From assembly GCF_003853705.1 (NCBI RefSeq), contig NZ_QTQI01000008.1, positions 124,001-188,000 of the forward strand: 64,000 nucleotides of DNA, written 5' to 3'. Positions 8,934 through 17,849 of this stretch are shown here, in pieces. Position 1 is the first letter of the stretch; the number at the start of each line of letters is the position of its first letter. A program made the translations under genes and the position numbers. The notes below the pieces were generated by a model that had not been told where the DNA came from, made no database searches, and saw nothing but the letters and a program-made list of their open reading frames with translations. The DNA comes from Burkholderia sp. Bp8992 (GTDB taxonomy: Bacteria > Pseudomonadota > Gammaproteobacteria > Burkholderiales > Burkholderiaceae).

Positions 8934-9398
8934 ATGTCGAAATGTCCGAGTTTTTCCACAGCCTTCCATGCAAACATGACCGCGTTGCATATGCCCGTTC
9001 CAACAACTCTTTTCGCAACACTGCAAACGTCCATCGTTAGCGTTGCCGCGATGATGGATGTCTTGAAGACATTAGGTGCAAATGCAACGGTCGGTGAACT
9101 GATTGGCGCCACGACGAAGCTGGAAGTCGTCACCATCGGCAGTTCGATTCTCGCCAGCATCTATCTGGGCGCGATCATCGGGAGCTTGATGGTCGCAACG
9201 GATGCGTCATTGGCCTGCGGAGTCGGCAAGCGAGGAATCAATATGTCTTTGGCGGTCGCTCGATGGGGCACACGTTACGGACTCACGGTTCATCCTTTGG
9301 TCATGGCTCAAATTCTGCGCCATCCCGAAGTGCTCACACCGGGCTCGCACAGCTATCTCGGCCTGATGGCGAACACCGCGATCCGGGGTGCGCAATGA
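8934..9398 (+). CDS. Unrecognised hydrophobic, Gly/Ala-rich protein (first of a coupled pair)
   Basis: The protein is 154 residues from the ATG at 8934 (MSKCPSFS), with GAGAAAG about eight bases upstream. I do not recognise it. It has hydrophobic stretches near residues 20-38 (PTTLFATLQTSIVSVAAMM) and 62-85 (a GSSILASIYLGAIIGSLM block with small-residue repeats), and a basic C-terminal segment including VARWGTRYGLTVHPLVMAQILRH. There is no signal peptide. Base composition is noticeably less GC-rich than its neighbours, suggesting transfer. Its stop overlaps the ATG of the next gene (ATGA, 9395-9398). Composition and pairing resemble a membrane-active protein with a partner, but this is only inference. 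Confidence 0.6.
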   Translation: MSKCPSFSTAFHANMTALHMPVPTTLFATLQTSIVSVAAMMDVLKTLGANATVGELIGATTKLEVVTIGSSILASIYLGAIIGSLMVATDASLACGVGKRGINMSLAVARWGTRYGLTVHPLVMAQILRHPEVLTPGSHSYLGLMANTAIRGAQ

Positions 9399-9598
9399 AC
9401 TGGCTTGCAGACCGATTGCTTCTCATCGTCACGGCTTTGATTGTCACGGCCGTAGGCTGGGTGATCATCAGCGCGACAGGCGAATGGTTCCCCACCCTGA
9501 TGACGGTGGCCGCATTCGCTACGCTATGGATCGACAACACGCGGCTGCGCAAGCTGCTCGAACAGAACGGCATCGATCCGCGACGACGCAAGCGCTAG
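9395..9598 (+). CDS. Small two-helix membrane protein (second of the coupled pair)
   Basis: The protein is 67 residues. Two predicted transmembrane segments (LLLIVTALIVTAVGWVIISA and FPTLMTVAAFATLWI) are followed by a strongly basic tail (NTRLRKLL...DPRRRKR). It is translationally coupled to the previous gene by the ATGA overlap. I do not recognise the family. Size, topology and pairing would fit an immunity-like partner or holin-like protein, without direct support for either. Confidence 0.6.
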   Translation: MNWLADRLLLIVTALIVTAVGWVIISATGEWFPTLMTVAAFATLWIDNTRLRKLLEQNGIDPRRRKR

Positions 9599-9720
9599 TC
9601 GCTCGAAAAAAGCGACTTGCTGGCGTTTCCTTACTCAGTTCTGCCGTATATGCGAGATGCGTGCGAGCGCGATGCGCATCCAACCGGATTAGCGCGTCGC
9701 CATCGGGGAATCGGTCGCCG

Positions 9721-10650
9721 TCATCCGCGCTCGCCGTTCGCATCGTCCGACGCCAGCATGCCCGGAATCTCGTCCATCAGCGCATCGATGACCACCCGCA
9801 CCTTCGACGGCACATGGCGCGACGCCGGCCGCACTGCATACACCTCGGCACCCGACACGCTGTTGCTGTCCATCACGAGCGCGAGGCGGCCGTCGCGCAC
9901 ATACGGCGCCATCAGCCAGCACGGCAGCCACGCGAGGCCTGCGCCGGAGGCGGCGGCGTCGGCGATCGCCTGCAGGTCGTCGAACCGCAGCCGGCCGGCC
10001 GCGCGATGCTCGCGCACGGCGCCGTCCGCGCCGATGACCCGCCACGGCGTCGGCTGCCCGCCGCGCGAATACGCGATGCCGACGTGCGACGCAAGCTCGT
10101 CGAGCCCAGACGGCCGCCCGTGACGCGCCAGATACGCGGGCGATGCGCAAATGCCCATGCGCTGCACGCCCAGCTTCCGGCCGACGAGCGCGCTCGTGTC
10201 GGCCAATTCACCGATCCGCACCGCGATGTCGAAGCCGTCGTTCACCAGGTCGGCCACGCGATCGCTGAACGACAGGTCGATTTCGAGCCGCGGATGCCGC
10301 TCGACGAGACGCCGCACGACGGGGGCCACGCATTGGCGCCCGAACAGCACGGGCACGCTGATCCGCACGCGCCCGGCCGGCTCGCGGCGCCCCGCGTCGA
10401 GCGCGGCCTCCGTCTCGCCGAGTTCGGCCAGCAGCCGCCGGCATTGCTCGTAATAAACGAGCCCTTCGTCGGTCAGCCCGAGTTGGCGCGTCGTGCGCTG
10501 CAGCAGCCGCGCGCCGAGACGCTGTTCGAGCCGCGCGACGATCTTCGCGACCGCCGAGCGTGTCATGCCGAGACGCAGCGCCGCCGCCGCGAAGCTGCCC
10601 GACTCCACGACGTCGACGAATTCGGCGACGCCCCTCAACCGCTCGTCCAT
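9721..10650 (-). CDS. LysR-family transcriptional regulator
   Basis: The protein is 309 residues from the ATG at 10650 (MDERLRGVAEFV); the longer frame to 10734 would add residues before the canonical LysR N-terminus. The HTH is in VVESGSFAAAALRLGMTRSA followed by KIVARLEQRLGARLLQRTTR, and a LysR substrate domain begins near residue 90 (GRVRISVPVLFGRQCV). It diverges from the oxidoreductase gene at 10777, its probable target. The CRGP-like subgroup style (RTTRQLGLTDEG) is common among regulators of divergently transcribed oxidoreductases in Burkholderia. Confidence 0.9.
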   Translation of the reverse strand: MDERLRGVAEFVDVVESGSFAAAALRLGMTRSAVAKIVARLEQRLGARLLQRTTRQLGLTDEGLVYYEQCRRLLAELGETEAALDAGRREPAGRVRISVPVLFGRQCVAPVVRRLVERHPRLEIDLSFSDRVADLVNDGFDIAVRIGELADTSALVGRKLGVQRMGICASPAYLARHGRPSGLDELASHVGIAYSRGGQPTPWRVIGADGAVREHRAAGRLRFDDLQAIADAAASGAGLAWLPCWLMAPYVRDGRLALVMDSNSVSGAEVYAVRPASRHVPSKVRVVIDALMDEIPGMLASDDANGERG

Positions 10651-10744
10651 GCAATTCCGCTCCGGTGGGATGACTGGCTTGTGTCCGCGCCGGCGACAAT
10701 CGTTGGCCGAATTCTCGCCAATGCGTCCCCTCACGCAACACTAT

Positions 10745-10760
10745 GATAGTCCTGACTATC
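10745..10760. promoter_or_regulatory. Perfect inverted repeat overlapping the -10 of the oxidoreductase gene
   Basis: GATAGT-CCTG-ACTATC is a perfect 6-4-6 inverted repeat. A good -10 hexamer TATGAT (10742-10747) overlaps its left arm, and the ribosome binding site AAAGGAG follows at 10765-10771. Binding here would occlude the promoter, so it is a likely operator, possibly for the divergent LysR protein. Confidence 0.55.
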
Positions 10761-10776
10761 TCGAAAAGGAGCGGAC

Positions 10777-11796
10777 ATGCATGCATGGCAAGTGAAACCG
10801 GGCGACGGCATTGCCGGGCTCCGGCGCGTCGACGCGACGCAGCGCGCGGTCGGGCCGACCGACGTCGTCGTGAGGATCCATTCGGCCGCGCTGAACTATC
10901 GCGACCTGATGTTCGCGCGCGGCGACTATCTCGGTATCGGCAAGGAAGCGCTGATTCCGGTCGCCGACGGCGCCGGCGAAGTCGTCGAAACCGGCCGCGA
11001 CGTCACGCGCTTCAAGCCGGGCGACCGTGTGATCAACACCTACTTCCCGCACTGGATCGACGGGCCGCCGACGCCGCACAAGGTATCGGGTTCGCCCGGC
11101 GCGCAATTCGACGGCGTGCTCGCCGAACGCTTCGTGTCGGACGAAGCCGCGCTGGCCGCGATTCCCGCGCATCTCGACTACGACGAAGCAGCAACGCTGT
11201 CGTGCGCGGGCGTCACCGCGTGGAACGCGCTGTTCGTCGATGGCGGGCTGGGGCCGGGCGCGACCGTCGTGCTGCTCGGCACCGGCGGTGTGTCGATCAT
11301 CGCGCTGCAGCTCGCGCATGCGGCCGGGCTGCGCACGATCGTGACCTCGTCGAGCGACGCGAAGCTGGAACGCGCCCGCGCACTCGGTGCGGACGCAACG
11401 ATCAACTATCGCACCACGCCCGAGTGGCAGCGCGAGGTGCTGCGGCTCACCGGTGGCGTGGGCGCGGATCTGGTCGTCGAAGTCGGCGGACGCGATACGC
11501 TGCCGCGCTCGGTCGCGGCGACCAGGATGGGCGGCATCGTGTCGGTGATCGGCGGCCTCAGCAGTTTCAGCGGGCCGGAACTGGGGCTGCTGTCGCTGAT
11601 CGGCGGCATCCGCCAGCTGCACGGGCTGATGGTCGGCAGTCGTGCGATGCTCGACGACGTCGTCAGGCTCGTCGAGGCGAAGCGGATCAAGCCGGTGGTC
11701 GATCGCGCGTTCGGCTTCGACGAAGCACCGCAGGCGTATGCGCACCTGCAGTCGGGGCAGCATTTCGGGAAGGTCGTGATTCGCGTCGCGCAATAG
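10777..11796 (+). CDS. Zinc-independent medium-chain NAD(P)-dependent alcohol dehydrogenase / quinone oxidoreductase
   Basis: The protein is 339 residues with AAAGGAG well placed upstream. It has the MDR fold: a GroES-like N-terminal domain (SAALNYRDLMFARGDYLG, where NYRD replaces the catalytic zinc ligands) and a Rossmann domain (VVLLGTGGVSIIALQLAHAAG). The C-terminal HFGKVVIRV is typical of the family. The structural-zinc four-Cys loop is absent. It probably reduces a quinone or an enone/aldehyde; the substrate is unknown. It diverges from a LysR regulator. Confidence 0.88.
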   Translation: MHAWQVKPGDGIAGLRRVDATQRAVGPTDVVVRIHSAALNYRDLMFARGDYLGIGKEALIPVADGAGEVVETGRDVTRFKPGDRVINTYFPHWIDGPPTPHKVSGSPGAQFDGVLAERFVSDEAALAAIPAHLDYDEAATLSCAGVTAWNALFVDGGLGPGATVVLLGTGGVSIIALQLAHAAGLRTIVTSSSDAKLERARALGADATINYRTTPEWQREVLRLTGGVGADLVVEVGGRDTLPRSVAATRMGGIVSVIGGLSSFSGPELGLLSLIGGIRQLHGLMVGSRAMLDDVVRLVEAKRIKPVVDRAFGFDEAPQAYAHLQSGQHFGKVVIRVAQ

Positions 11797-11813
11797 CCGC
11801 CGACCGAATCGGC

Positions 11814-11852
11814 TGCCGCGGCACCGGCCCGCCCCACGCCGGTGCCGCGGCA
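11814..11852. terminator. Bidirectional hairpin between convergent genes
   Basis: A perfect 15-bp stem (TGCCGCGGCACCGGC, 11814-11828, paired with 11838-11852) with a 9-base loop lies between the stops of the oxidoreductase (11796) and the TonB-dependent receptor (11864). There is no T-tract on either side, so termination efficiency is uncertain. Confidence 0.6.
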
Positions 11853-11863
11853 TGCCTCACGCG

Positions 11864-14176
11864 TCAGATCTTCGCGGTGAGCGTGATCCCGACCGTGCGC
11901 GGATCGCCGTACAGCGCCGGATACGCGCCGTACGACGGCAGCAGCTCGAGCTTCTTGTAGACCTTGTTCGTCAGGTTCGTCACGTAGCCCGTCACGATGT
12001 ACTTCTGGTTCGGCGTCGTGTACGACACGTGCGCGTTCAGCACCGTATAGCCGCCTTGCCAAAGCTGCGGCATCGTCTGGCGCGTCGCGCTGAAGTACTC
12101 GTGGCTGCGGTAGTTCACGTCGCCGCCGGCCGTCAGCGTGCCGAACGACACCGGCACGCGATAGTCGAAGCCCGCATTCAGCGTCGTGTGCGGCGAACGC
12201 GCGAACGAGTTGCCGACGGCCGTCGGCACGTAGCGGAACTCGGTGTAGCGCGTGTTCAGCATCCCGAGGTTCGCGAACAGGTACAGGCTGTTGACCGGCT
12301 GCGCCTTCAGCTCCAGCTCGAAGCCGTCCGCGCGCCCCTGCCCCGCATTCGACAGCGTCGACACCGGCGGCCCGCCCAACGGGTTCGGCGCGAGCGCGAA
12401 CACCTGGATGTCGCGATAGTCGTAGTGGAACACGCTCGCGTTGACGATCAGCCGCTTGTCGAACCATTCGCTCTTGATGCCGGCTTCGTAATCGGTCAGG
12501 TACTCCGGCGACACGGTCGACAGCGTGCTTTGCGTATACGCATTGCCGTTGTAGCCGCCCGAACGGAACCCGCGTGCGTAGCGGAAATACGCGCGCACGT
12601 TGTTGCTGAGCGCATATTCGGGCGTGAGATCCCAGGTCGGCGCGCGCCACGTGTTCGTCTGGTTCTGCCGCGCGCTGACCGCGAGCGGCGACGACACCGA
12701 CGACGGCGCCCACCAGCTGTTCGGATCGCTGAACGTCACGTTGCCGGTATCCTGCAGCCCGGTCAGGTTGATGGTCTTGCGCTCGATCGTATAGCGCAGC
12801 CCGCCCGTCACGTTGAAGCGATCGGTGAACCGGTACTTCACGCTGCCGAAGATCGCCGCGCTCTGCGTGTGCTGCGTGAGGTCCGTCAGGTGGTAGTACG
12901 CGGGCGACGGCGAACCCGGTAGCCCGCCGCCGGCGCCCTGCTCGGCCAGTTGCTCGGTAAACAGGTGCGTGCCGACCAGCCAGCTCAGGCGGTCGCCCTG
13001 CGGCGATTCGAGCCGGAATTCCTGCGAGAACTGGCGGCTCGACAGGCGGTCATGCGAACGCGCCGCATCGAACGGCGAATAGTCCTCGTCGTCCTGGTAC
13101 CAGCGATGCAGCCCTTCGAACGCGGTGATCGACGTCAGCGACACCGCCGGGTTGATGCGCCAGTGCGCGGTCAGCGACGTGCCCCACGACGAGATGTGAT
13201 CGCTCGACGGCGCATTGAGCGACACCGTGTACGGATCGCTCGCCCCGACGAAGCCGAACTGGTTCGCGCCGCCGCGTCCCGCGCCTTGCGCGTGCCACGC
13301 ATTGCCGCCGCCCGTGTAGTTGCGGCCGTGGATGTTGAACAGGAAGTCGGTGTCCGACGTCGGCACCGCCAGCACCTGGAAGCGCACCGCGTTGTCGTGG
13401 AAGCCGCCGAAGCGCCCGTGCTGAACGGTGTTCGTGTAGAAGCTGTCGGCATTCTCGTGATACACCGACACGCGCGCGGCCAGCACGTCGTTCTTGCCGA
13501 TCGGGCCGCCGATCGCGGCTTCCGCGAGCCGGCTGTTGTACTGGCCGAGCCCGAGCTTGCCGTAGCCGCTCACGTCGAAGGTCGGCTTCTGCGACGTGAT
13601 GCTGAGCGCGCCGCCGACGGTATTCTTGCCCCACAGCGTGCCCTGCGGCCCGCGCAGCACTTCGATGCGATCGAGGTCGAACAGCGGAAAGCCCTGTCCG
13701 AACACGCTGTTGATGTACACGTCGTCGAAGTACACGCCGATCGGGCTCAGCGACAGGTCCGACGGATCGTTGCTGCCGACGCCGCGCAAGAACCAGCGCG
13801 GCCGTTCGCGGCCCTCGGTCGATTGCCCGGTGAAATTCGGTACGTACTTCGTCACGTCGTTGATCACGCGCAGTTCGTTGTTCTTGATCGCATCGCCGCT
13901 CAACGCGCTCACCGCGACCGGCACGTCCTGGATGCTCTCCTTGCGCCGGCGCGCCGTCACGGTCACCGTGCCGAGGTTCGTTTCGCGTATGGCCGCGCCG
14001 CGGTTCGCCCGTACCGGCTTCGGCGCAGCCGCGGCTGTGTCGTCCGGTGCCTGTTGCGCCGGCTTCGCGTCCGGCGCCGCCGTCGCCGCGCCGTCCTCTG
14101 CCCACGCCGGCAACGATACGGCGCCGCCCGTCAGCAGTCCCCCCAGCGTGGTGACGATGAGTTTTTTCCTGAACAT
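11864..14176 (-). CDS. TonB-dependent outer-membrane receptor
   Basis: The protein is 770 residues from the ATG at 14176 (MFRKKLIVTTLGG), with a signal peptide ending near PAWAED. After a low-complexity Ala/Pro linker comes the TonB-box region and plug (LGTVTVTARRRKESIQDVPVAVSALSG, then VINDVTKYVPNFTGQSTEG and EVLRGPQGTLWGKNTVGGALSITSQKP). The 22-strand barrel fills the rest, ending VGITLTAKI. It imports a bulky or scarce substrate using the TonB-ExbBD encoded 2.5 kb upstream on the same strand. A sigma-54 promoter at 14236-14252 lies directly in front. Context suggests an organosulfur compound rather than a siderophore. Confidence 0.93.
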   Translation of the reverse strand: MFRKKLIVTTLGGLLTGGAVSLPAWAEDGAATAAPDAKPAQQAPDDTAAAAPKPVRANRGAAIRETNLGTVTVTARRRKESIQDVPVAVSALSGDAIKNNELRVINDVTKYVPNFTGQSTEGRERPRWFLRGVGSNDPSDLSLSPIGVYFDDVYINSVFGQGFPLFDLDRIEVLRGPQGTLWGKNTVGGALSITSQKPTFDVSGYGKLGLGQYNSRLAEAAIGGPIGKNDVLAARVSVYHENADSFYTNTVQHGRFGGFHDNAVRFQVLAVPTSDTDFLFNIHGRNYTGGGNAWHAQGAGRGGANQFGFVGASDPYTVSLNAPSSDHISSWGTSLTAHWRINPAVSLTSITAFEGLHRWYQDDEDYSPFDAARSHDRLSSRQFSQEFRLESPQGDRLSWLVGTHLFTEQLAEQGAGGGLPGSPSPAYYHLTDLTQHTQSAAIFGSVKYRFTDRFNVTGGLRYTIERKTINLTGLQDTGNVTFSDPNSWWAPSSVSSPLAVSARQNQTNTWRAPTWDLTPEYALSNNVRAYFRYARGFRSGGYNGNAYTQSTLSTVSPEYLTDYEAGIKSEWFDKRLIVNASVFHYDYRDIQVFALAPNPLGGPPVSTLSNAGQGRADGFELELKAQPVNSLYLFANLGMLNTRYTEFRYVPTAVGNSFARSPHTTLNAGFDYRVPVSFGTLTAGGDVNYRSHEYFSATRQTMPQLWQGGYTVLNAHVSYTTPNQKYIVTGYVTNLTNKVYKKLELLPSYGAYPALYGDPRTVGITLTAKI

Positions 14177-14235
14177 CGATGAGTCATCCTGTTTGATCGG
14201 TTGAACGCACGTGCGACCTGCGCACGGGTTCTCTC

Positions 14236-14252
14236 TTGCAATTCGGATGCCA
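14236..14252 (-). promoter_or_regulatory. Sigma-54 promoter of the TonB-dependent receptor gene
   Basis: On the minus strand the sequence reads TGGCATCCGAATTGCAA. The GG of -24 and the GC of -12 are separated by exactly 10 bases as sigma-54 requires. It lies about 60 bp before the ATG at 14176. Degenerate copies of the island's inverted repeat occur upstream: TGTTGC at 14302-14307, and TGCTTG-TCAC-GCAACA at 14337-14352. Confidence 0.75.
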
Positions 14253-14368
14253 GCATCGACGAGCCCGTCGTACGGGCCTTCCGGCGCACGTGCGGTGCCG
14301 GTGTTGCTGCATGCGCATCTGTGAAGGGAAGCAAACTGCTTGTCACGCAACACCGGCGCCGAAAATCG

Positions 14369-15586
14369 TCAGGACAGCTTGGCAGGTATCTGCTGCGTTG
14401 CCTCACGGCGCCGATGAGCGATCCGCAGCGCGAGCGCAACCAGCACGACGACGGGCAGCCAGCACAGAAACATGGCCTGCAACCCGACGATCGGCACGAG
14501 CGCACTGCCGGCCAGCGGGCCGCAGAACGCACCGGTCATCGACGCGAGGTTGTAGAGGCTCGACACCTGGCTCTTGTCGGCCGGGTGGCGGCCGAGATGC
14601 TGCATGTTGACCAGATGCAGCAGCGACGACCCGGCACACAGCGCGGCGAGCCCTGCGCCGACGATCCAAGCGTCATGCGCGAGGCCGAGCGCGACCAGCC
14701 CGGCCACGCCGCCCGCGAGGCTGAAGGCATGGCAGCGGCGCGCCGTCATCCGCTGCGCGGCATGCCCGAGCCCGAACAGCGCGATCACCGCGACGACGCC
14801 CTGCAGGGTCAGCAGCGCGACGGCGCCCGATTGCGACAACCCGAGAGACTGGATGGCGAGCACGACGGTATAGGTGCCGGCGAGCGAGCGCGTCGCGCTG
14901 TTCACGGCTTCCAGCGCAAGCTGCTCGCGCACATCGCGGCTCCAGGCAAGCGCGAGCAACGCACGCAGGCCGCCGGTTGCGGGTTGCGCGCCGCGCGGCG
15001 GCGGCTGCGCGTCGCCGAGCAGCACCCGGCTGAACCACGCCATGCCCGCGAAGCTCGCCGACGCCGCGCAGAACGTCGCGACCGCGCCATGTGCGCCGAT
15101 CAGCCAGCTCGCGAGCCACGGCCCGGCCATGCCCGTTCCGACCGACATCGCCGCGCGATACCAGCCTGCGCGGGCGAGGCCGATCCGCGCGAGACGCGCG
15201 AGGAACACGCCGTTGATCGAGACGATCCGGAACGGAATGCACAGCCCGATCAGCGCCTGCGTGAGCGCGATCAGCGGCCATGCACCGGTGAACGGCACGA
15301 CGAGATTGAGCAGCATCGGCCCCATGCTCGCGGCGAAATACACGCGCCGCGCGCCGTAGCGCGCGACCAGCAGCCCGGCCGGCAACGTCATCAGCGCGAT
15401 GCCGAGCGGCTCCATCGCGGCGATGATGCCGAGCCGCGCGCTGTCGACGCCGAGCGCGAGCGCATACAGCGTCGTCGCGAGCTGCGCCATGCTGATCGTC
15501 GTGCCGCTGGCGAGCGCGAGCAGCATGAAGCCGCCGGTGAAGCGCTCGCGCCGCCATGCGTCGGCGACGCGCGCCGGCGTACTCAC
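14369..15586 (-). CDS. MFS transporter
   Basis: The protein is 405 residues if started at the GTG at 15586. That start overlaps the stop of the preceding desulfinase-like gene (GTGA, 15583-15586), indicating coupling. About 12 hydrophobic segments are present, with an MFS loop 2-3 motif (AGLLVARYGARRVYF) and a central cytoplasmic loop near residue 205-225. The ligand is unknown. As the last gene of the LLM-TonB operon it may move the organosulfur substrate or the desulfurised product across the inner membrane. Confidence 0.85.
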   Translation of the reverse strand: MSTPARVADAWRRERFTGGFMLLALASGTTISMAQLATTLYALALGVDSARLGIIAAMEPLGIALMTLPAGLLVARYGARRVYFAASMGPMLLNLVVPFTGAWPLIALTQALIGLCIPFRIVSINGVFLARLARIGLARAGWYRAAMSVGTGMAGPWLASWLIGAHGAVATFCAASASFAGMAWFSRVLLGDAQPPPRGAQPATGGLRALLALAWSRDVREQLALEAVNSATRSLAGTYTVVLAIQSLGLSQSGAVALLTLQGVVAVIALFGLGHAAQRMTARRCHAFSLAGGVAGLVALGLAHDAWIVGAGLAALCAGSSLLHLVNMQHLGRHPADKSQVSSLYNLASMTGAFCGPLAGSALVPIVGLQAMFLCWLPVVVLVALALRIAHRRREATQQIPAKLS

Positions 15587-16647
15587 CGCGACAGCGTCGC
15601 GATGCCGTCGAGCGCGCGCCGGTCGATCCACGCACGCACGTCGAAGTCGGCCGGCAGGAACCGCCAGTCGACCAGGAAGCGCTTGAAATCGTCGAGCGCG
15701 GCGATCGACGCTTCGTCGAGATCCGTACGCAGCCGCCGGTGCACGTCGGCGCCGTACGCAAGCCGCAGCCAGTCGTGGCCCGAACCCGTCTCGCGACCGA
15801 GATAGCCGAGCACTTCCTGCTCGTGCTCGCGCGCCCAGCCTTCGACGTCGGTCACGCGCGCAAGGAAGCGGCTGACGATGTCCGGATGGCGCTCGAGCGT
15901 CGACGCATTGACGGTCAGCGGCCGCGGCGAGCCGTTGTTGATGCGGATCTGCGGATCGGGATGAAAGCCGATGTCGACGACCGGCTGCGCGCCGATCAGG
16001 TGCGCGGTTTCCAGCCCGAGCGAGCCCTTCACGTAGATCGCGTCGACGTCGCCGCGCACGAGCGCGGCCGCCTCCGCCGCATAGAGCCGCCGGCTCGACA
16101 GGCTCGCGGGATGGCTGAACGCCGCGTCGCGCGTCGCCGGCGTCGACACCGGCGCGCGCAGGTTCGATGCCGGGACGTCGATCCATTCGACATCGCCGGG
16201 GCCGAGCCCGTCGAGCGACAGCGCGCTGACGAAGCCGCGCAGCGCGGCCGCGCGGAAGATGTCGATGCGCTCGCCGTCGCGCCGCGGCAGGCCGATGCGG
16301 CGCCCGCGCAGGTCCTTCGGTCGCGTCAGGCCGGCTTCCGGCAGCGCGACGATCGCCTGCGCCTCGTCGACCCAGGTCAGCGCGACCACCCGCGTGTCGG
16401 CGCCGGCCGCGCGTGCCCACAGCGCGGGAATGCTGCCGCCCTGCCGGAACGCGTTGTCGAGCGAATGATCGACGTGCGCGTGATGCAGCGCCGCGTGCTG
16501 GCTTTCCTGCAGCGCACGCACGGTGATGCCGTCGCCGGCGAATTCGCTGTCGAGCCAGCCGAGATGCGCGGCGATGCCGAGCGGCGTCGGCACCGGACAG
16601 CGCGTGTACCAGATCGACTGAACGTTGTGTGAAGCCGTGGTGCTCAT
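15583..16647 (-). CDS. DszB-like desulfinase / NMT1-THI5-fold protein, copy A
   Basis: The protein is 354 residues with no signal peptide, so despite its binding-protein fold it should be cytoplasmic. It resembles DszB, the 2-(2-hydroxyphenyl)benzenesulfinate desulfinase that releases sulfite. The N-terminal WYTRCPVPTPLG matches the DszB block around catalytic Cys27 (here Cys17). His58, Arg68 and Gly71 in HVDHSLDNAFRQGG occupy the positions of DszB His60, Arg70 and Gly73 with identical spacing. The middle has LRGRRIGLPRRDGERIDIFRA and AIYVKGSLGLETAHL. The three catalytic positions are therefore present. It sits between exbD (35 bp upstream) and the overlapping MFS gene. Confidence 0.8.
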   Translation of the reverse strand: MSTTASHNVQSIWYTRCPVPTPLGIAAHLGWLDSEFAGDGITVRALQESQHAALHHAHVDHSLDNAFRQGGSIPALWARAAGADTRVVALTWVDEAQAIVALPEAGLTRPKDLRGRRIGLPRRDGERIDIFRAAALRGFVSALSLDGLGPGDVEWIDVPASNLRAPVSTPATRDAAFSHPASLSSRRLYAAEAAALVRGDVDAIYVKGSLGLETAHLIGAQPVVDIGFHPDPQIRINNGSPRPLTVNASTLERHPDIVSRFLARVTDVEGWAREHEQEVLGYLGRETGSGHDWLRLAYGADVHRRLRTDLDEASIAALDDFKRFLVDWRFLPADFDVRAWIDRRALDGIATLSR

Positions 16648-16681
16648 GGATGCGTTCGCAAAGGAAGTCGTGAAAGGCGCG

Positions 16682-17092
16682 TCAGCCGCGCGGCGCGGTC
16701 AGCACCGACAGTCGCGTGATGCCCGCGTGCTCGATCGCGGCCATCAGTTTCGCGACGGTGCCGTACGGCACGTGCTCGTCGGCCTGCAGATCGAGCGCGA
16801 CGTCGGGCCGGCCCGCTTTCAGCGCGGCCAGCTCGGCCGGCACCGTGGCGAGCGCGACCGCGCGCTTGTCGAGATACACGACGCCCTTCGCGTCGACGCT
16901 CACGGTCACGTTCGGCTTGCGGTCGGCCGGCGCGGTGGCGACGGTGTTCGGCAGGTTCACGTGCACCGCGTTGTTCAGCAGCGGCGCGGTGACGATGAAG
17001 GCGACGAGCAGCACGAGCATCACGTCGACGAGCGGCGTGATGTTGATTTCGCTGAGCACGTCGTCGTTGTCGGAAGAGGACGAGAAAGCCAT
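16682..17092 (-). CDS. exbD: ExbD biopolymer transport protein
   Basis: The protein is 136 residues. It has a single N-terminal membrane segment containing the proton-path Asp (INITPLVDVMLVLLVAFIV) and a periplasmic domain ending near LSVLTAPRG. The ATG at 17092 overlaps the ExbB stop by one base. With ExbB and TonB it converts proton-motive force to drive the outer-membrane receptor. Confidence 0.95.
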   Translation of the reverse strand: MAFSSSSDNDDVLSEINITPLVDVMLVLLVAFIVTAPLLNNAVHVNLPNTVATAPADRKPNVTVSVDAKGVVYLDKRAVALATVPAELAALKAGRPDVALDLQADEHVPYGTVAKLMAAIEHAGITRLSVLTAPRG

Positions 17093-17808
17093 TATGCGAA
17101 GGCCTCCTGGCGGGTGTCGCCGGCACGGCGTGCCGGTGCGGCAGCGGGCACGGCCGCCGGCACGCGGAAGCCGGCCTTCTGCGCGAGCGTGACGAAGTCG
17201 GTCGCGAACGCGTCGAGATCGGCCGACGCAGCCTTCACGCGGCGCACGAAGAAGTTGTATGCGAGCACGGCCGGCACCGCGACCGCGATGCCGATCCCGG
17301 TCGCGACGAGCGCCTCGCCGATCGGCCCCGCGACGACGTCGATGCTCGCCGATGCGCTGTGCGTGATCGCGGTCAGCGCGTGGATGATGCCGAACACGGT
17401 GCCGAACAGGCCGACGAACGGCGCGGTGCTGCCGATCGACGCGAGCACCGCGAGCCCCGCTTCCTCGCGCCGGCGCGCGTTGTGGATCTGCTGCCGCAGA
17501 TGGCGTTCGAGCAGGTCGTGACGGCTCCAGCTGTGTTCGAGATCGTGCGCGCTGCTCTCGTCGGCGCGCCGCAGCGCGTCGAAGCCCGTCGCGGCGAGCT
17601 CGCCCACCGGGCTGTTCGCGCCGTCGAGCGCGGCCGCGTCGTGAAAGCTGTTCGCGGCCCAGAACGCGCTGACGTAACGCCGGTTGCGCGCGCTCGAGCG
17701 CAGGCTCTGGATTGCCTTCACGACGATCAGCGTCCATGTGACGACGGAGAAGACGACGAGCAGCCAGAGCGCGCCCTGGACGATGAAGGTGGTCGGGATA
17801 CCGTTCAT
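17092..17808 (-). CDS. exbB: ExbB MotA/TolQ/ExbB proton channel protein
   Basis: The protein is 238 residues from the ATG at 17808 (MNGIPTTFIVQG). Three membrane segments are visible: near residues 8-28, ~125-150 (STAPFVGLFGTVFGIIHAL, the conserved channel signature) and ~160-190 (GEALVATGIGIAVAVPAVLAYNFF). It works with ExbD and TonB. It lies between tonB and exbD in the long minus-strand operon. Confidence 0.95.
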   Translation of the reverse strand: MNGIPTTFIVQGALWLLVVFSVVTWTLIVVKAIQSLRSSARNRRYVSAFWAANSFHDAAALDGANSPVGELAATGFDALRRADESSAHDLEHSWSRHDLLERHLRQQIHNARRREEAGLAVLASIGSTAPFVGLFGTVFGIIHALTAITHSASASIDVVAGPIGEALVATGIGIAVAVPAVLAYNFFVRRVKAASADLDAFATDFVTLAQKAGFRVPAAVPAAAPARRAGDTRQEAFA

Positions 17809-17849
17809 GATGTGAGTTCCTTGAAAAAAGTGGCGGGCGGCCCGGCGGG

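Noticed and set aside
14302-14352. Further full copies of the TGTTGC-N4-GCAACA repeat before the TonB receptor
   Set aside because: Only half-sites are perfect (TGTTGC at 14302, GCAACA at 14347). I list them as degenerate, not as firm activator sites.
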